Source: Patescibacteria group bacterium UBA6102 (GTDB lineage: Bacteria > Patescibacteriota > Minisyncoccia > Minisyncoccales > UBA5738). Taken from it: a DNA stretch of 5,800 nt. Position numbers and translations under genes: made by a program. The notes beneath the pieces were generated by a model, which did not search any database, was not told the origin of the DNA, and was given only the letters and a program-made list of their open reading frames with translations. Shown here one piece after another: positions 1 to 5,021 of this stretch. The DNA is taken from NCBI GenBank assembly GCA_002423555.1, contig DIWQ01000024.1, positions 1 to 5,800 of the forward strand. Direction: 5' to 3'. Numbering within the stretch: the first letter of the stretch is position 1; each line of letters starts with the position of its first letter.

Positions 1-2
1 CC

Positions 3-128
3 GAAAAACCGCAAAAAATCAAAGAGGCGATTGTCGCCATACCGGCAAAAAGAATCATAACCCGGCCGCGGACAGATCATCCGTGGCGCCGGCAAATCGC
101 CGCCGAAATCATCAAAATTAATTGTTGA
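3..128 (+). pseudogene. C-terminal end of a probable DDE/rve-type transposase (entered from the left edge)
   Basis: The frame is open from the left edge and gives 41 residues before a TGA at 126-128. The tail is basic and carries the segment TRPRTDHPWRR. An Asp-His-Pro-Trp-Arg tail is, from my recall of the family, common at the C-terminus of integrase-core transposases of IS481-like or unclassified elements. The catalytic DDE residues would lie upstream, outside the window, so it is not possible to say whether the gene is intact. About 50 bp downstream is a sequence that looks like an insertion-sequence end (176-224), which supports the reading. It could instead be the tail of an unrelated basic protein. 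The call rests on a short motif plus context. Confidence 0.45.
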
Positions 129-149
129 GAAATTTTTCAAAAAATAAAA

Positions 150-224
150 ACACTAATTCTACAAAAGTCAAGTATGACATTTCTACTTAAATTTCAAGGC
201 GGACATTTCTACTTGTATTTGACA
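150..224 (+). mobile_element. Probable right end of an insertion sequence with repeated internal motif
   Basis: The 13-mer gacatttctactt occurs twice in direct orientation, at 176-188 and 202-214, a 26-bp period. The block finishes with tttgaca at 218-224, so read from the other strand it begins TGTCAAA. A TGT/ACA terminus and repeated motifs just inside the end are typical transposase-binding arrangements. It follows the transposase-like tail by about 50 bp. The opposite end lies outside the window, so the inverted-repeat partner and any target duplication cannot be checked. Confidence 0.45.
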
Positions 225-273
225 ATCTTAAACAGGCTTAATTATTTTTTTAATTTATTTATCTGCCAGAATA

Positions 274-295
274 CCCCGTCGGCTTTGCCGCGGGG
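274..295. repeat. GC-rich palindrome H1 of a REP/BIME-like cluster
   Basis: CCCCG and CGGC pair with GCCG and CGGGG around a TTT loop, with one bulged T, giving a 9-bp stem. It is the left outer member of four consecutive hairpins. Its form resembles that of H4 (383-407), a short GC stem with a three-base loop flanked by TA or AT. No T-run follows on either strand, so a terminator role is less likely than a REP-like repeat. Confidence 0.6.
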
Positions 296-299
296 ATGA

Positions 300-338
300 A
301 TGGCTGCCCGTAGCGTAGCGTAGCGGAGCGGAGGCTAT
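300..338. repeat. Imperfect palindrome H2, with TAGCG tandem core
   Basis: The arms atggctgcc (300-308) and ggaggctat (330-338) pair with wobbles and one mismatch. The loop holds three tandem copies of TAGCG (311-325) followed by gagcg. The core is nearly the same as that of H3 (349-382), which differs mainly by one missing TAGCG-type unit, so H2 and H3 are two diverged copies of one repeat. Confidence 0.55.
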
Positions 339-348
339 AAACAAACTT

Positions 349-382
349 TTCCTACCGCGTAGCGTAAGCGGAGCGGAAGGAA
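349..382. repeat. Imperfect palindrome H3, second copy of the H2 core
   Basis: The arms TTCCT plus CCGC pair with GCGG plus AGGAA, separated by one A:A mismatch. The loop contains gtagcgtaagcgg, shared with H2. It abuts H4 directly. The order H1-H2-H3-H4, with H1/H4 as the GC-stem type and H2/H3 as the TAGCG type, resembles a bacterial interspersed mosaic element made of two units. Confidence 0.55.
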
Positions 383-407
383 TACCTCGGGGCTCTGCCC
401 CGGGGTA
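383..407. repeat. Strong palindrome H4, 11-bp stem next to the HNH remnant
   Basis: The arm tacctcggggc pairs with gccccggggta around a TCT loop, with a single T:G wobble. It ends two bases before the stop codon of the minus-strand HNH fragment (stop 410-412), so on that strand it lies immediately downstream of the gene. It lacks the T-run expected of an intrinsic terminator. Confidence 0.6.
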
Positions 408-409
408 GT

Positions 410-478
410 TTATTTCCCTGACTTAGTTCGATTACACTGCCTGCACAACATCTGACAGTTATCAGCAACAGTTTTTCC
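410..478 (-). pseudogene. C-terminal remnant of an HNH endonuclease
   Basis: Read on the minus strand from 478 to the TAA at 410-412, the translation is GKT-VA followed by DNCQMLCRQCNRTKSGK and a stop. This is the C-terminal half of an HNH nuclease domain: the Asn of D-N-x-Q-x-L-C, and the two Cys-x2-Cys-like positions followed by N-R-x-K, match the family pattern. Upstream in this frame the residues become unrelated (IYITS) and a stop appears within 15 codons, and the expected D-H-I-x-P histidine motif is absent in all three minus-strand frames I read. The fragment therefore cannot be a working nuclease. HNH domains of this kind occur in free-standing nucleases, group II intron proteins and restriction systems, and the fragment is too short to choose between them. 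It lies two bases from a strong palindrome. Confidence 0.6.
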
Positions 479-540
479 ACTTGTTATATAGATAAAGTTT
501 TAATAGCACCGAAGTAAGCACAACCACCACCTCTATTGTT

Positions 541-875
541 ATACTACCGAATAAATCGAAGACAACTAAACCAATTTATAGGCGGCGCATTTTGCAAAGC
601 GAAATACGGAATTCGGCGGCGACGGAAAAAATTGTAATCGGAAAACGAGGGCAGGCAAAATTCCTTCCCCCTTCCTTTTTGCCAACCCGAGCGATTGGGT
701 TTCAGATTTTAAAATTCGGAATTTGGATTTTCTCAAAAAGATTGGTTCGGACTTCCGCATTGCCGACCGCACTTTGGTCTTGGATTTCAAAAATGCCTTC
801 AAAATTGCGGAAAAATACCATGCCGAGGCGCTTTGCGCCGAGGCAACATCTTTCAATTTTGCTGAATGTAAAAAT
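541..875. other. Gene-poor stretch between the HNH remnant and the tRNA
   Basis: I find no convincing gene here. Open frames on both strands give low-quality, basic or aromatic translations and overlap the tRNA. The stretch does contain a 7-bp inverted repeat GGCAAAA/TTTTGCC (654-660 and 677-683) and an A/T-rich segment at 690-733 built of words such as gaatttggattt. Similar words occur in the spacers after 963 and before 5175. A GGCGC-TTT-GCGCC hairpin lies at 827-839. It is most likely decayed intergenic sequence. Confidence 0.5.
827..839 (-). other. Short GC hairpin downstream of tRNA-Ser
   Basis: GGCGC and GCGCC pair around a three-base loop, 37 bases past the 3' end of the tRNA on its own strand. 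A short run of T (on the minus strand, TATTTTTCC) follows about 8 bases further on. It might end or stabilise the tRNA transcript, but the stem is short and the T-run is displaced, so this is only a candidate. Confidence 0.25.
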
Positions 876-963
876 TGGCGGAGGGGGCGGGATTTGAACC
901 CGCGATACCTTTCGGTATACGCGCTTTCCAAGCGCGCGCACTCGGCCGCTATGCGACCCCTCC
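876..963 (-). tRNA. tRNA-Ser (anticodon GGA), CCA encoded
   Basis: The minus strand folds as a class II tRNA. The acceptor GGAGGGG (963-957) pairs with CCCCTCC, followed by discriminator G and a genomically encoded CCA (878-876). The D-arm region contains AGCGGCCGAGTG. The anticodon stem CGCGC/GCGCG encloses the loop TTGGAAA, so the anticodon is GGA, reading the serine codons UCC and UCU. A long variable arm (ATACC-GAAA-GGTAT) is the hallmark of tRNA-Ser. The T arm is GCGGG-TTCAAAT-CCCGC. All stems are intact and the 88-nt length including CCA is normal. Confidence 0.95.
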
Positions 964-965
964 GA

Positions 966-1056
966 AATATAAAATTCAAAGCACGAAGCACGAAATCCCA
1001 AACAAATTCAAAAATCAAAATCCAAAACCAAAACAAAATCAAAAAAAACAAAAGAG
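966..1056. repeat. A-rich dispersed intergenic repeat upstream of the tRNA
   Basis: This is a near-purine run on the plus strand made of variants of the word AAATCCAAAAC, including a tandem GAAGCAC/GAAGCAC-like doublet at about 981-990. A 21-base segment (993-1013) recurs exactly, in inverted orientation, at 5126-5146 in the spacer before the DUF5752 gene, so this is a repeat family and not simply biased composition. On the minus strand it lies just upstream of the tRNA and may include its promoter, although no clear -35/-10 pair stands out. Confidence 0.55.
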
Positions 1057-1096
1057 CGGCATATCTGCGCAATGGCTATACTATAAACAAAAAGTG

Positions 1097-1204
1097 TCAT
1101 AAAATCAACCAAAGGATGGCAAGGTTGGCGATGGTGTCAATCGGTCCATGAAATAGTCCGGTTTTGATTTTGCCGGGCGGTTTCTCTTGTTGGATTCCGG
1201 GCAA
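1097..1204 (-). CDS. Possible 35-residue peptide, function unknown
   Basis: From a TTG at 1204 the minus strand encodes 35 residues ending at TGA 1097-1099. The peptide has a Pro/Lys-rich start (KPPGKIKTG), then GLFHGPIDTIANLAILWLIL. The second half reads like genuine protein, with a hydrophobic C-terminal helix and no low-complexity bias, unlike the flanking spacer. The frame is also open further upstream to a TTG at 1324, but that part overlaps the start of the plus-strand gene at 1284 and looks like a shadow. No ribosome binding site is visible and the start codon is weak. It may be the tail of a decayed small membrane protein. I do not recognise a family. Confidence 0.25.
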   Translation of the reverse strand: MPGIQQEKPPGKIKTGLFHGPIDTIANLAILWLIL

Positions 1205-1257
1205 TTTCGGGGTAGAATCAATGAACAGGCTTGTCGCGGGAATATTTACGTAGCAGG

Positions 1258-1263
1258 TATAAT
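1258..1263 (+). promoter_or_regulatory. -10 box ahead of the frameshifted gene
   Basis: A perfect TATAAT lies 20 bases before the ATG at 1284. The best -35 candidate, TTGTCG at 1231-1236, is 21 bases away, longer than the usual 17, so the -35 is doubtful. AGGG at 1272-1275 could act as a weak ribosome binding site eight bases before the ATG. Confidence 0.45.
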
Positions 1264-1283
1264 AAAATAGCAGGGTTAAAATT

Positions 1284-1671
1284 ATGCTCCAAAAAACTTT
1301 TGAAGATTTTCCGCTTCCGGACAAGGAAGCGGAGGATTTCTTGGAAAATTCGGAAAGGGGGGGCGGGCGCGGCGGCGAAGCTTTTGTATGCCGCCGAACA
1401 ATTGAAATTAAAGATTACTCCCGAGGAAATTGATAAATTATTGGCAGAAATCAAAGAATTGGGGGAAATTGATTATGATGCAAATTCTTGGAAATTTACC
1501 CGGGGAACGCGCGAAAAGATTGAAAAAATCGGCGGCAAGTTCTTGGGAAATAAAGACGGGCGTGCGTTTGCGGTCGGGAAATATGTTGTCCGTATCGCCA
1601 GAGGCGGCGCGGGCTCTCTATTGCAAATAGGAGAAGACATTGAAGGATGGAAAAGCGCGATTGAGAATTGA
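1284..1671 (+). pseudogene. Small gene of unknown function split by a frameshift in a G7 run
   Basis: From ATG 1284 the first frame gives a natural-looking acidic start (MLQKTFEDFPLPDKEAEDF) up to Glu24. It then enters seven G at 1357-1363, and without a shift it stops at 1431-1433 after 49 residues. Removing one G joins it to the neighbouring frame, which continues with AAAKLLYAAEQLKLKITPEE and on to a TGA at 1669-1671, for 128 residues in all. The downstream part looks coding: amphipathic helical segments around ITPEEIDKLLAEIKEL, then a Lys/Glu-rich stretch and a C-terminal IEGWKSAIEN. The reconstruction is exact in length, since 388 bases minus one is 129 codons. The cause could be a sequencing or assembly error, slippage or phase variation in the homopolymer, or true decay. 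I do not recognise the family, and no membrane segment or signal peptide is seen. Confidence 0.55.
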
Positions 1672-1696
1672 GTCAAGCATTTGCGTGAAATATAAT
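1668..1696 (+). promoter_or_regulatory. Sigma70-type promoter overlapping the stop of the upstream gene
   Basis: TTGAGT (1668-1673) and TATAAT (1691-1696) are separated by exactly 17 bases. The -35 box includes the TGA stop of the preceding gene, and the last T of the -10 is also the first base of the inverted repeat of the MITE-like element. Transcription would begin near 1703, inside the element, and run into the DUF4870-like gene at 1904 or 1925 through a long hairpin. Confidence 0.55.
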
Positions 1697-1892
1697 GAGA
1701 TGGTTTCAAAACCCTATCCTACTGCAATCGTTTTATTCCGGCTACGCCGAATTCATCGCTCGCTCGCCTCGCCGAAGCCTATGGCGAAGCGCGGGTCGGC
1801 AGACTTTAGCTTCAAGTATACCTCCTCGTTCTTCATTCGGCTTGCTCGGAATAAAACGATTTCGTAACGAATAGGGTTTTGAAACCATCTCA
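1696..1892. mobile_element. MITE-like non-coding element with 22-bp perfect terminal inverted repeats
   Basis: Positions 1696-1717 and 1871-1892 are perfect 22-bp inverted repeats, each containing the palindromic core GGTTTCAAAACC. A second perfect pair of 14 bp lies inside (1727-1740 and 1847-1860, atcgttttattccg and its complement), after 9- and 10-base unmatched segments. The centre is GC-richer and holds GCCGAAGCCTATGGCGAAGC. Nothing in the 197 bp looks coding, and I see no clear target duplication. The structure fits a miniature inverted-repeat or large REP-type element. From memory, similar words (tatggcgaagc, gggtcggcagactt) recur in other CPR genomes. It separates the promoter at 1668 from the next gene. 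Confidence 0.7.
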
Positions 1893-1903
1893 ATCTCTGT
1901 ACA

Positions 1904-2323
1904 ATGAAAAATAATATAAAAAATATGGAAGAACAAAAAGACCAAAAATCGGCGGGCGAGCCGATGGAGGAAAAGATCAAAAAAGAAGCGGGGAAGGTCG
2001 TTGAGTCGGCCAAAAAATCCGCGGGCAAGGGGAAAAACACGGGGATGGCGATGGTGGCCTATATCGTGTTTTTCATTCCTTTGCTCACCGAAGACAAAAA
2101 CGATCCGTTCGTGAAATTCCACGTCAAGCAGGGATTGACGCTGTTTGTGGCGTGGATTGCCGCGGGGTTTGTGAGCATGGTGCCGTTTATCGGCTGGACG
2201 TTGGCGCCGCTCTTGAGTTTGGCAATGCTTGTTTTGATGGCAATCGGCATCTATGGCGCTTACAAGGGCGAGCAAAAACCTTTGCCGTTAATCGGCCAAT
2301 TTGCCGATCGCTTCAACATTTAA
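1904..2323 (+). CDS. DUF4870/Tic20-like small membrane protein
   Basis: The product has 139 residues from ATG 1904, or 132 from the second ATG at 1925 (MEEQKDQK). Neither start has a Shine-Dalgarno sequence. A TACAAT at 1900-1905 would give a short leader for the 1925 start, which I slightly prefer. Residues 1-47 are charged and probably helical (EEKIKKEAGKVVESAKKS) and face the cytoplasm. The membrane part follows: a hydrophobic segment at about 48-62 (MAMVAYIVFFIPLL), the signature KNDPFVKFHVKQGL at 65-78, then hydrophobic segments at about 79-96 and 97-120, ending in KPLPLIGQFADRF. Polar-FVKFHxKQ between helices and a C-terminal PLPxIGxxA match the DUF4870 family, related to chloroplast Tic20. 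Its biochemical role is unknown. It is probably a single-gene unit, closed by the terminator at 2352. Confidence 0.8.
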   Translation: MKNNIKNMEEQKDQKSAGEPMEEKIKKEAGKVVESAKKSAGKGKNTGMAMVAYIVFFIPLLTEDKNDPFVKFHVKQGLTLFVAWIAAGFVSMVPFIGWTLAPLLSLAMLVLMAIGIYGAYKGEQKPLPLIGQFADRFNI

Positions 2324-2351
2324 AAAAAGATTATCATCTTTGCCGGTTTTC

Positions 2352-2386
2352 AAAAATCCGCGGGTGTTATTTTCCGCGGATTTTTT
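2352..2386 (+). terminator. Rho-independent terminator after the DUF4870-like gene
   Basis: AAAAATCCGCGG (2352-2363) and CCGCGGATTTTT (2374-2385) form a perfect 12-bp stem around a 10-base loop, ending in a run of six T (2381-2386). The GC-rich upper stem followed by T is the textbook intrinsic form. The A-run on the left makes it potentially active in both directions. It separates the membrane protein gene from the glucan cluster. Confidence 0.9.
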
Positions 2387-2387
2387 G

Positions 2388-2393
2388 TATAAT
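2388..2393 (+). promoter_or_regulatory. -10 box for the α-glucan cluster
   Basis: A perfect TATAAT directly follows the terminator T-run. No good -35 is seen: the 17-base position falls in the terminator loop (tgttat at 2365-2370). Transcription would start near 2400, at or next to an ATG at 2401, so the first codon could be leaderless. This is the only obvious promoter before the GT4 gene, apart from a weak TTGTGT-16-TATTAT at 2421-2448. Confidence 0.45.
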
Positions 2394-2400
2394 AAAAGTG

Positions 2401-2454
2401 ATGGTAGAAAAGCCGCATTTTTGTGTTAGGCAAATTTATTTTTATTATTGTTAA
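2401..2454 (+). CDS. Possible 17-residue leader peptide coupled to the GT4 gene
   Basis: ATG 2401 opens a frame encoding MVEKPHFCVRQIYFYYC, with TAA at 2452-2454. The last A of that stop is the first base of the GT4 ATG (TAATG), the classic arrangement for translational coupling. The TATAAT at 2388-2393 places the transcription start at about the first codon, so it could be translated leaderless. The end is rich in Tyr/Phe/Cys. No attenuator-type alternative hairpin is evident. A short frame of this size can also occur by chance, so this is a hypothesis from position. Confidence 0.3.
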   Translation: MVEKPHFCVRQIYFYYC

Positions 2455-3716
2455 TGCAATCCGTGCCGATTAAAATTTTAATGTTCGGTTGGGAATTTCC
2501 GCCGCATAATTCCGGCGGACTGGGGGTGGCCTGCCAAGGTCTGGCCGGCGGGCTGGCGTCTTTGGGGGCGAAAATCACTTTTGTTCTTCCCAAAAAAAAC
2601 GATTGCGCCGGCGCGTCCTGCCGGATGATCTTTGCCGATGAATGGACCGGCAAAAAAATATTTCCCGCCGGCGTTGAAGCGATTGCGGTGGATTCGCCGC
2701 TTTCCCCTTATTTAACCGCGGCGTCTTATCAACGAAAAATTGCCAAATGGGGAGAAACCAATTTCAAGCCGCAATTTTCAGTCTGGCGGCGCGATCTGAT
2801 GGGCGAGGTGATGCGTTACGGCCAAATCGGGGGCGCCATCGCCGCCGCGGAAAAATTTGATGTGGTCCACTGCCACGACTGGCTGAGTTTGCCCGCCGGA
2901 TTGGCGGCTAAAAAAGTTTCAAAAAAACCGCTGGTATTCCACGTTCACGCCACCGAGTACGACCGGGTGGGGACCGCCGGATTGAATCGCGAAATTTGCT
3001 CGGTGGAAAAACAAGGATTTGAAAATGCCGACGCGGTGGCCGCGGTGAGCGCCTACACCAAGCGCCGGATCGTCAACGACTACGGCGCCGCACCCGGAAA
3101 GATCGTCGTGGTGCCCAATGCGGTTAACCACAGCGAATATGCCGGCCCGGCCGATCATTTGTTAAAATTGAAAAAGAGCGGCAAAAAAATCGTGCTGTTT
3201 GTGGGGCGGCTCACCTTTCAAAAAGGGCCGGATTATTTTTTGCGCGCGGCGCGCGCGGTGGCGGCGGCGGACAAGAGCGCGATGTTTGTGTTCTCCGGCG
3301 CGGGAGATATGGAGCGATGGCTGATTGAAGAGGCCGCGCGGCTGGGGCTGGCCGACCGGGTGGTTTTTGCCGGTTTTCTGCGCGGGCGGAATTTGGCCGC
3401 GCTTTATAAAGCGGCGGATTTGTATGTGATGCCGTCGGTTTCCGAACCCTTCGGGCTCACTTCCCTGGAAGCGCTGGCCAGCGGCGCGCCGATTTTGATC
3501 TCGCGGCAATCCGGAGTCGGCGAAATGGTGGCGCATTGTTTGAAATGCGATTTTTGGGACACCGGCCAAATGGCGGCCAAGATGCTGGCGGCGTTGCGCT
3601 ATCCGGAAGTGAGGGAAGAATTGCGGCAAAACGGACTGGCCGAAGTCAAAAAATTCAATTGGGTTGATTCGGCCCGAAAATGTTTAAACATCTACCAAAG
3701 CGTTATGACCGCTTAA
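2454..3716 (+). CDS. GT4 family glycosyltransferase, glycogen/starch-synthase-like
   Basis: The 420-residue length is normal for a two-domain GT-B enzyme that transfers a sugar from an activated nucleotide sugar to an acceptor in the cytoplasm. The N-terminal domain starts KILMFGWEFPPHNSGGLG (residues 7-24), with the glycine loop that in GT5/GT4 synthases contacts the nucleotide sugar. HCHDW (139-143) and HVHATEYDR (163-171) are conserved acceptor-side motifs. The C-terminal domain has VVVPNAVN (218-225), GRLTFQKG (251-258) with the donor-phosphate Arg/Lys, and SEPFGLTSLEA (330-340), whose E331 and E339 form the EX7E motif. ATG 2454 is preferred over the in-frame TTG at 2448 because it overlaps the upstream TAA and leaves a typical start. 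No Shine-Dalgarno is seen. With GH57, DUF5752 and a GT3 synthase next door it most likely acts in α-glucan synthesis. The sugar is inferred, and trehalose- or other GT4 activities cannot be excluded. Confidence 0.85.
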   Translation: MQSVPIKILMFGWEFPPHNSGGLGVACQGLAGGLASLGAKITFVLPKKNDCAGASCRMIFADEWTGKKIFPAGVEAIAVDSPLSPYLTAASYQRKIAKWGETNFKPQFSVWRRDLMGEVMRYGQIGGAIAAAEKFDVVHCHDWLSLPAGLAAKKVSKKPLVFHVHATEYDRVGTAGLNREICSVEKQGFENADAVAAVSAYTKRRIVNDYGAAPGKIVVVPNAVNHSEYAGPADHLLKLKKSGKKIVLFVGRLTFQKGPDYFLRAARAVAAADKSAMFVFSGAGDMERWLIEEAARLGLADRVVFAGFLRGRNLAALYKAADLYVMPSVSEPFGLTSLEALASGAPILISRQSGVGEMVAHCLKCDFWDTGQMAAKMLAALRYPEVREELRQNGLAEVKKFNWVDSARKCLNIYQSVMTA

Positions 3717-3812
3717 AATCAAAAATGTAAAATGAAAAATTTTAAAATCAAAATTTCGCAAGAAATTTTACCTTAATTTTTAATTTTGATGTTTAAATTT
3801 TTAATTTGAAAC
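3717..3812. repeat. AT-rich imperfect palindrome between the GT4 and GH57 genes
   Basis: The whole 96-base spacer folds on itself. At its centre AAAATTTC and GAAATTTT (3750-3757, 3762-3769) pair perfectly around a GCAA tetraloop, and the flanks (tgtaaaatgaaaaatttt on the left, the complement of attaaaaattaa on the right) continue the pairing imperfectly. It is far more A/T-rich than the genes. It may be a repeat of the same kind as the spacer at 5022-5174. As RNA it could stabilise or separate the messages of the two genes. No T-run follows a GC stem, so it is not a normal terminator. Confidence 0.6.
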
Positions 3813-5021
3813 ATGCCTCCCATTTGCCTATATCTTCACACCCACCAGCCGCAGAGATTGAAAAAATTCTCGGTTTTTGACATCGGCGAACACCGCGATT
3901 ATTTTGATCACGAAAACAACCGGCAAATTTTGAAAAAAGTCGCCCGCAAAAGCTATCTGCCGGCCAACCGCATGTTTTTGGATTTGATCCGCCGGTCGCG
4001 GGGAAGATTCAAGCTGAGCTTGAGCATCACCGGAGTTTTGCTGGAGCAGTTGGAGGCCGAATTTCCCGAAGTTTTGCGAAGCTTTCGCGACTTGGTTGAT
4101 ACCGGATGCTGCGAACTGGTTTCGGAAACCTATTATCATTCGCTGGCATCGGTCTATTCGGCCGAAGAATTTTCCCGCCAGATTGATTTGCAAAACAAGG
4201 CGCTGAAAAAACATTTTGATTTCTTGCCGAAATTTTTCCGAAACACGGAATTGGTGTATAATAACAGTATCGCCGCAATGGTGGAAAAAATGGGCTTTGA
4301 CGGAATGCTGGCCGAAGGCTGGGATGAAATTTTGCAATGGCGTTCGCCCAATTTTCTTTATCAAGCCAAGGGTGGCGCTCTGCGCTTGCTGGCGCGGAAT
4401 TACAAATTGAGCGACGATATCGGTTTTCGTTTTTCCAACCGCGAGTGGAAAGAGTGGCCGCTCACCGCGGAAAAATACACCGAGTGGATCAATCTTTTGA
4501 ACCTTGATCAAGAATGCCAGACGGTGAATCTCTTTATGGATTATGAAACGTTTGGCGAGCATCAGTGGGAAGAAACGGGGATATTTAAGTTTTTTGAGGC
4601 GTTCTTTTGGAAAACAATGGAAAATCCGCGCAATCGATTTGTTCTGCCGTCGAAATTGATTACCGAGATTGAGCCGGCCGGGGAACTGGATTTTTGGCGG
4701 CTGGTTTCCTGGGCGGATATGGAACGCGATTTGAGCGCCTGGAACGGTAACAAAATGCAGCACGCGGCGCTGGAAAAAATATACGCGCTGGAAAAAGACG
4801 TGAAAGAAGCCGGCGATGAGGCATTGTTGGACGAGTGGCGCAAACTGCAGACCAGCGATCATTTCTATTATATGTGCACCAAATGGTTTTCGGACGGCGA
4901 CGTCCACAAATATTTCAATCCCTATGAAAGCCCCTATGAATCGTTTATCGCGTTTATGAACATTTACAACGACTTGAAGATTAAAGTTGACGATATTTTA
5001 AAAACAAAGGTCGCCGCGTAG
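3813..5021 (+). CDS. GH57 α-amylase-family glycoside hydrolase / α-glucanotransferase
   Basis: This is a 402-residue retaining enzyme of family GH57, acting on α-1,4 (or α-1,6) glucosidic bonds, with no signal peptide and so cytoplasmic. The five conserved regions are visible: LHTHQPQR (residues 8-15; His9 and His11), the GCCELVSETYYHS segment (98-110), FRNTELVYNN (142-151) with the probable nucleophile Glu146, LFMDYETFGEHQW (240-252) with the probable acid/base Asp243, and the WADMERDLSAWNGNKMQ segment (300-316). TSDHFYYM (347-354) is also typical of the archaeal/bacterial α-amylase-like group. Both catalytic residues are present, so the enzyme should be active. Start ATG 3813 sits next to the first conserved motif and has no Shine-Dalgarno. 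The neighbours point to remodelling or breakdown of glycogen. Amylase, branching and transferase activities cannot be told apart here, and the size is smaller than the approximately 500-residue GH57 branching enzymes. Confidence 0.9.
   Translation: MPPICLYLHTHQPQRLKKFSVFDIGEHRDYFDHENNRQILKKVARKSYLPANRMFLDLIRRSRGRFKLSLSITGVLLEQLEAEFPEVLRSFRDLVDTGCCELVSETYYHSLASVYSAEEFSRQIDLQNKALKKHFDFLPKFFRNTELVYNNSIAAMVEKMGFDGMLAEGWDEILQWRSPNFLYQAKGGALRLLARNYKLSDDIGFRFSNREWKEWPLTAEKYTEWINLLNLDQECQTVNLFMDYETFGEHQWEETGIFKFFEAFFWKTMENPRNRFVLPSKLITEIEPAGELDFWRLVSWADMERDLSAWNGNKMQHAALEKIYALEKDVKEAGDEALLDEWRKLQTSDHFYYMCTKWFSDGDVHKYFNPYESPYESFIAFMNIYNDLKIKVDDILKTKVAA

Noticed and set aside
274..407. Hairpins read as a run of transcription terminators
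   Set aside because: None is followed by a T-run on either strand, and they are related copies of each other, which fits a REP-like repeat better.
966..1056. Possible CRISPR or tandem array in the A-rich spacer
   Set aside because: Words recur without fixed unit length or unique spacers, so it is a degenerate low-complexity repeat and not an array.
566..1072. Long minus-strand open frame (168 codons)
   Set aside because: It runs straight through the tRNA-Ser gene and the A-rich repeat, and the translation is aromatic and basic with no protein-like character.
723..1151. Plus-strand open frame across the tRNA region
   Set aside because: It covers the antisense of the tRNA and the low-complexity A-rich spacer (Lys/Asn/Gln-rich translation), so it is an artefact.
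1742..2275. Minus-strand frame opposite the MITE-like element and DUF4870-like gene
   Set aside because: It spans an element end and is antisense to a clearly better gene. The His/Arg-rich translation is a typical shadow.
2443..2448. TATTAT as the main -10 of the GT4 gene
   Set aside because: It would pair with a weak TTGTGT at 16 bases and start transcription inside the start codon. The perfect TATAAT at 2388 is a better candidate.
3162..3629. 155-codon minus-strand frame opposite the GT4 gene
   Set aside because: Antisense shadow of the C-terminal domain of the glycosyltransferase, with an Arg/His/Gln-rich translation.
3828..4907. 359-codon minus-strand frame opposite the GH57 gene
   Set aside because: The plus strand carries all GH57 motifs over this span. 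The opposite frame is open because of codon bias only.
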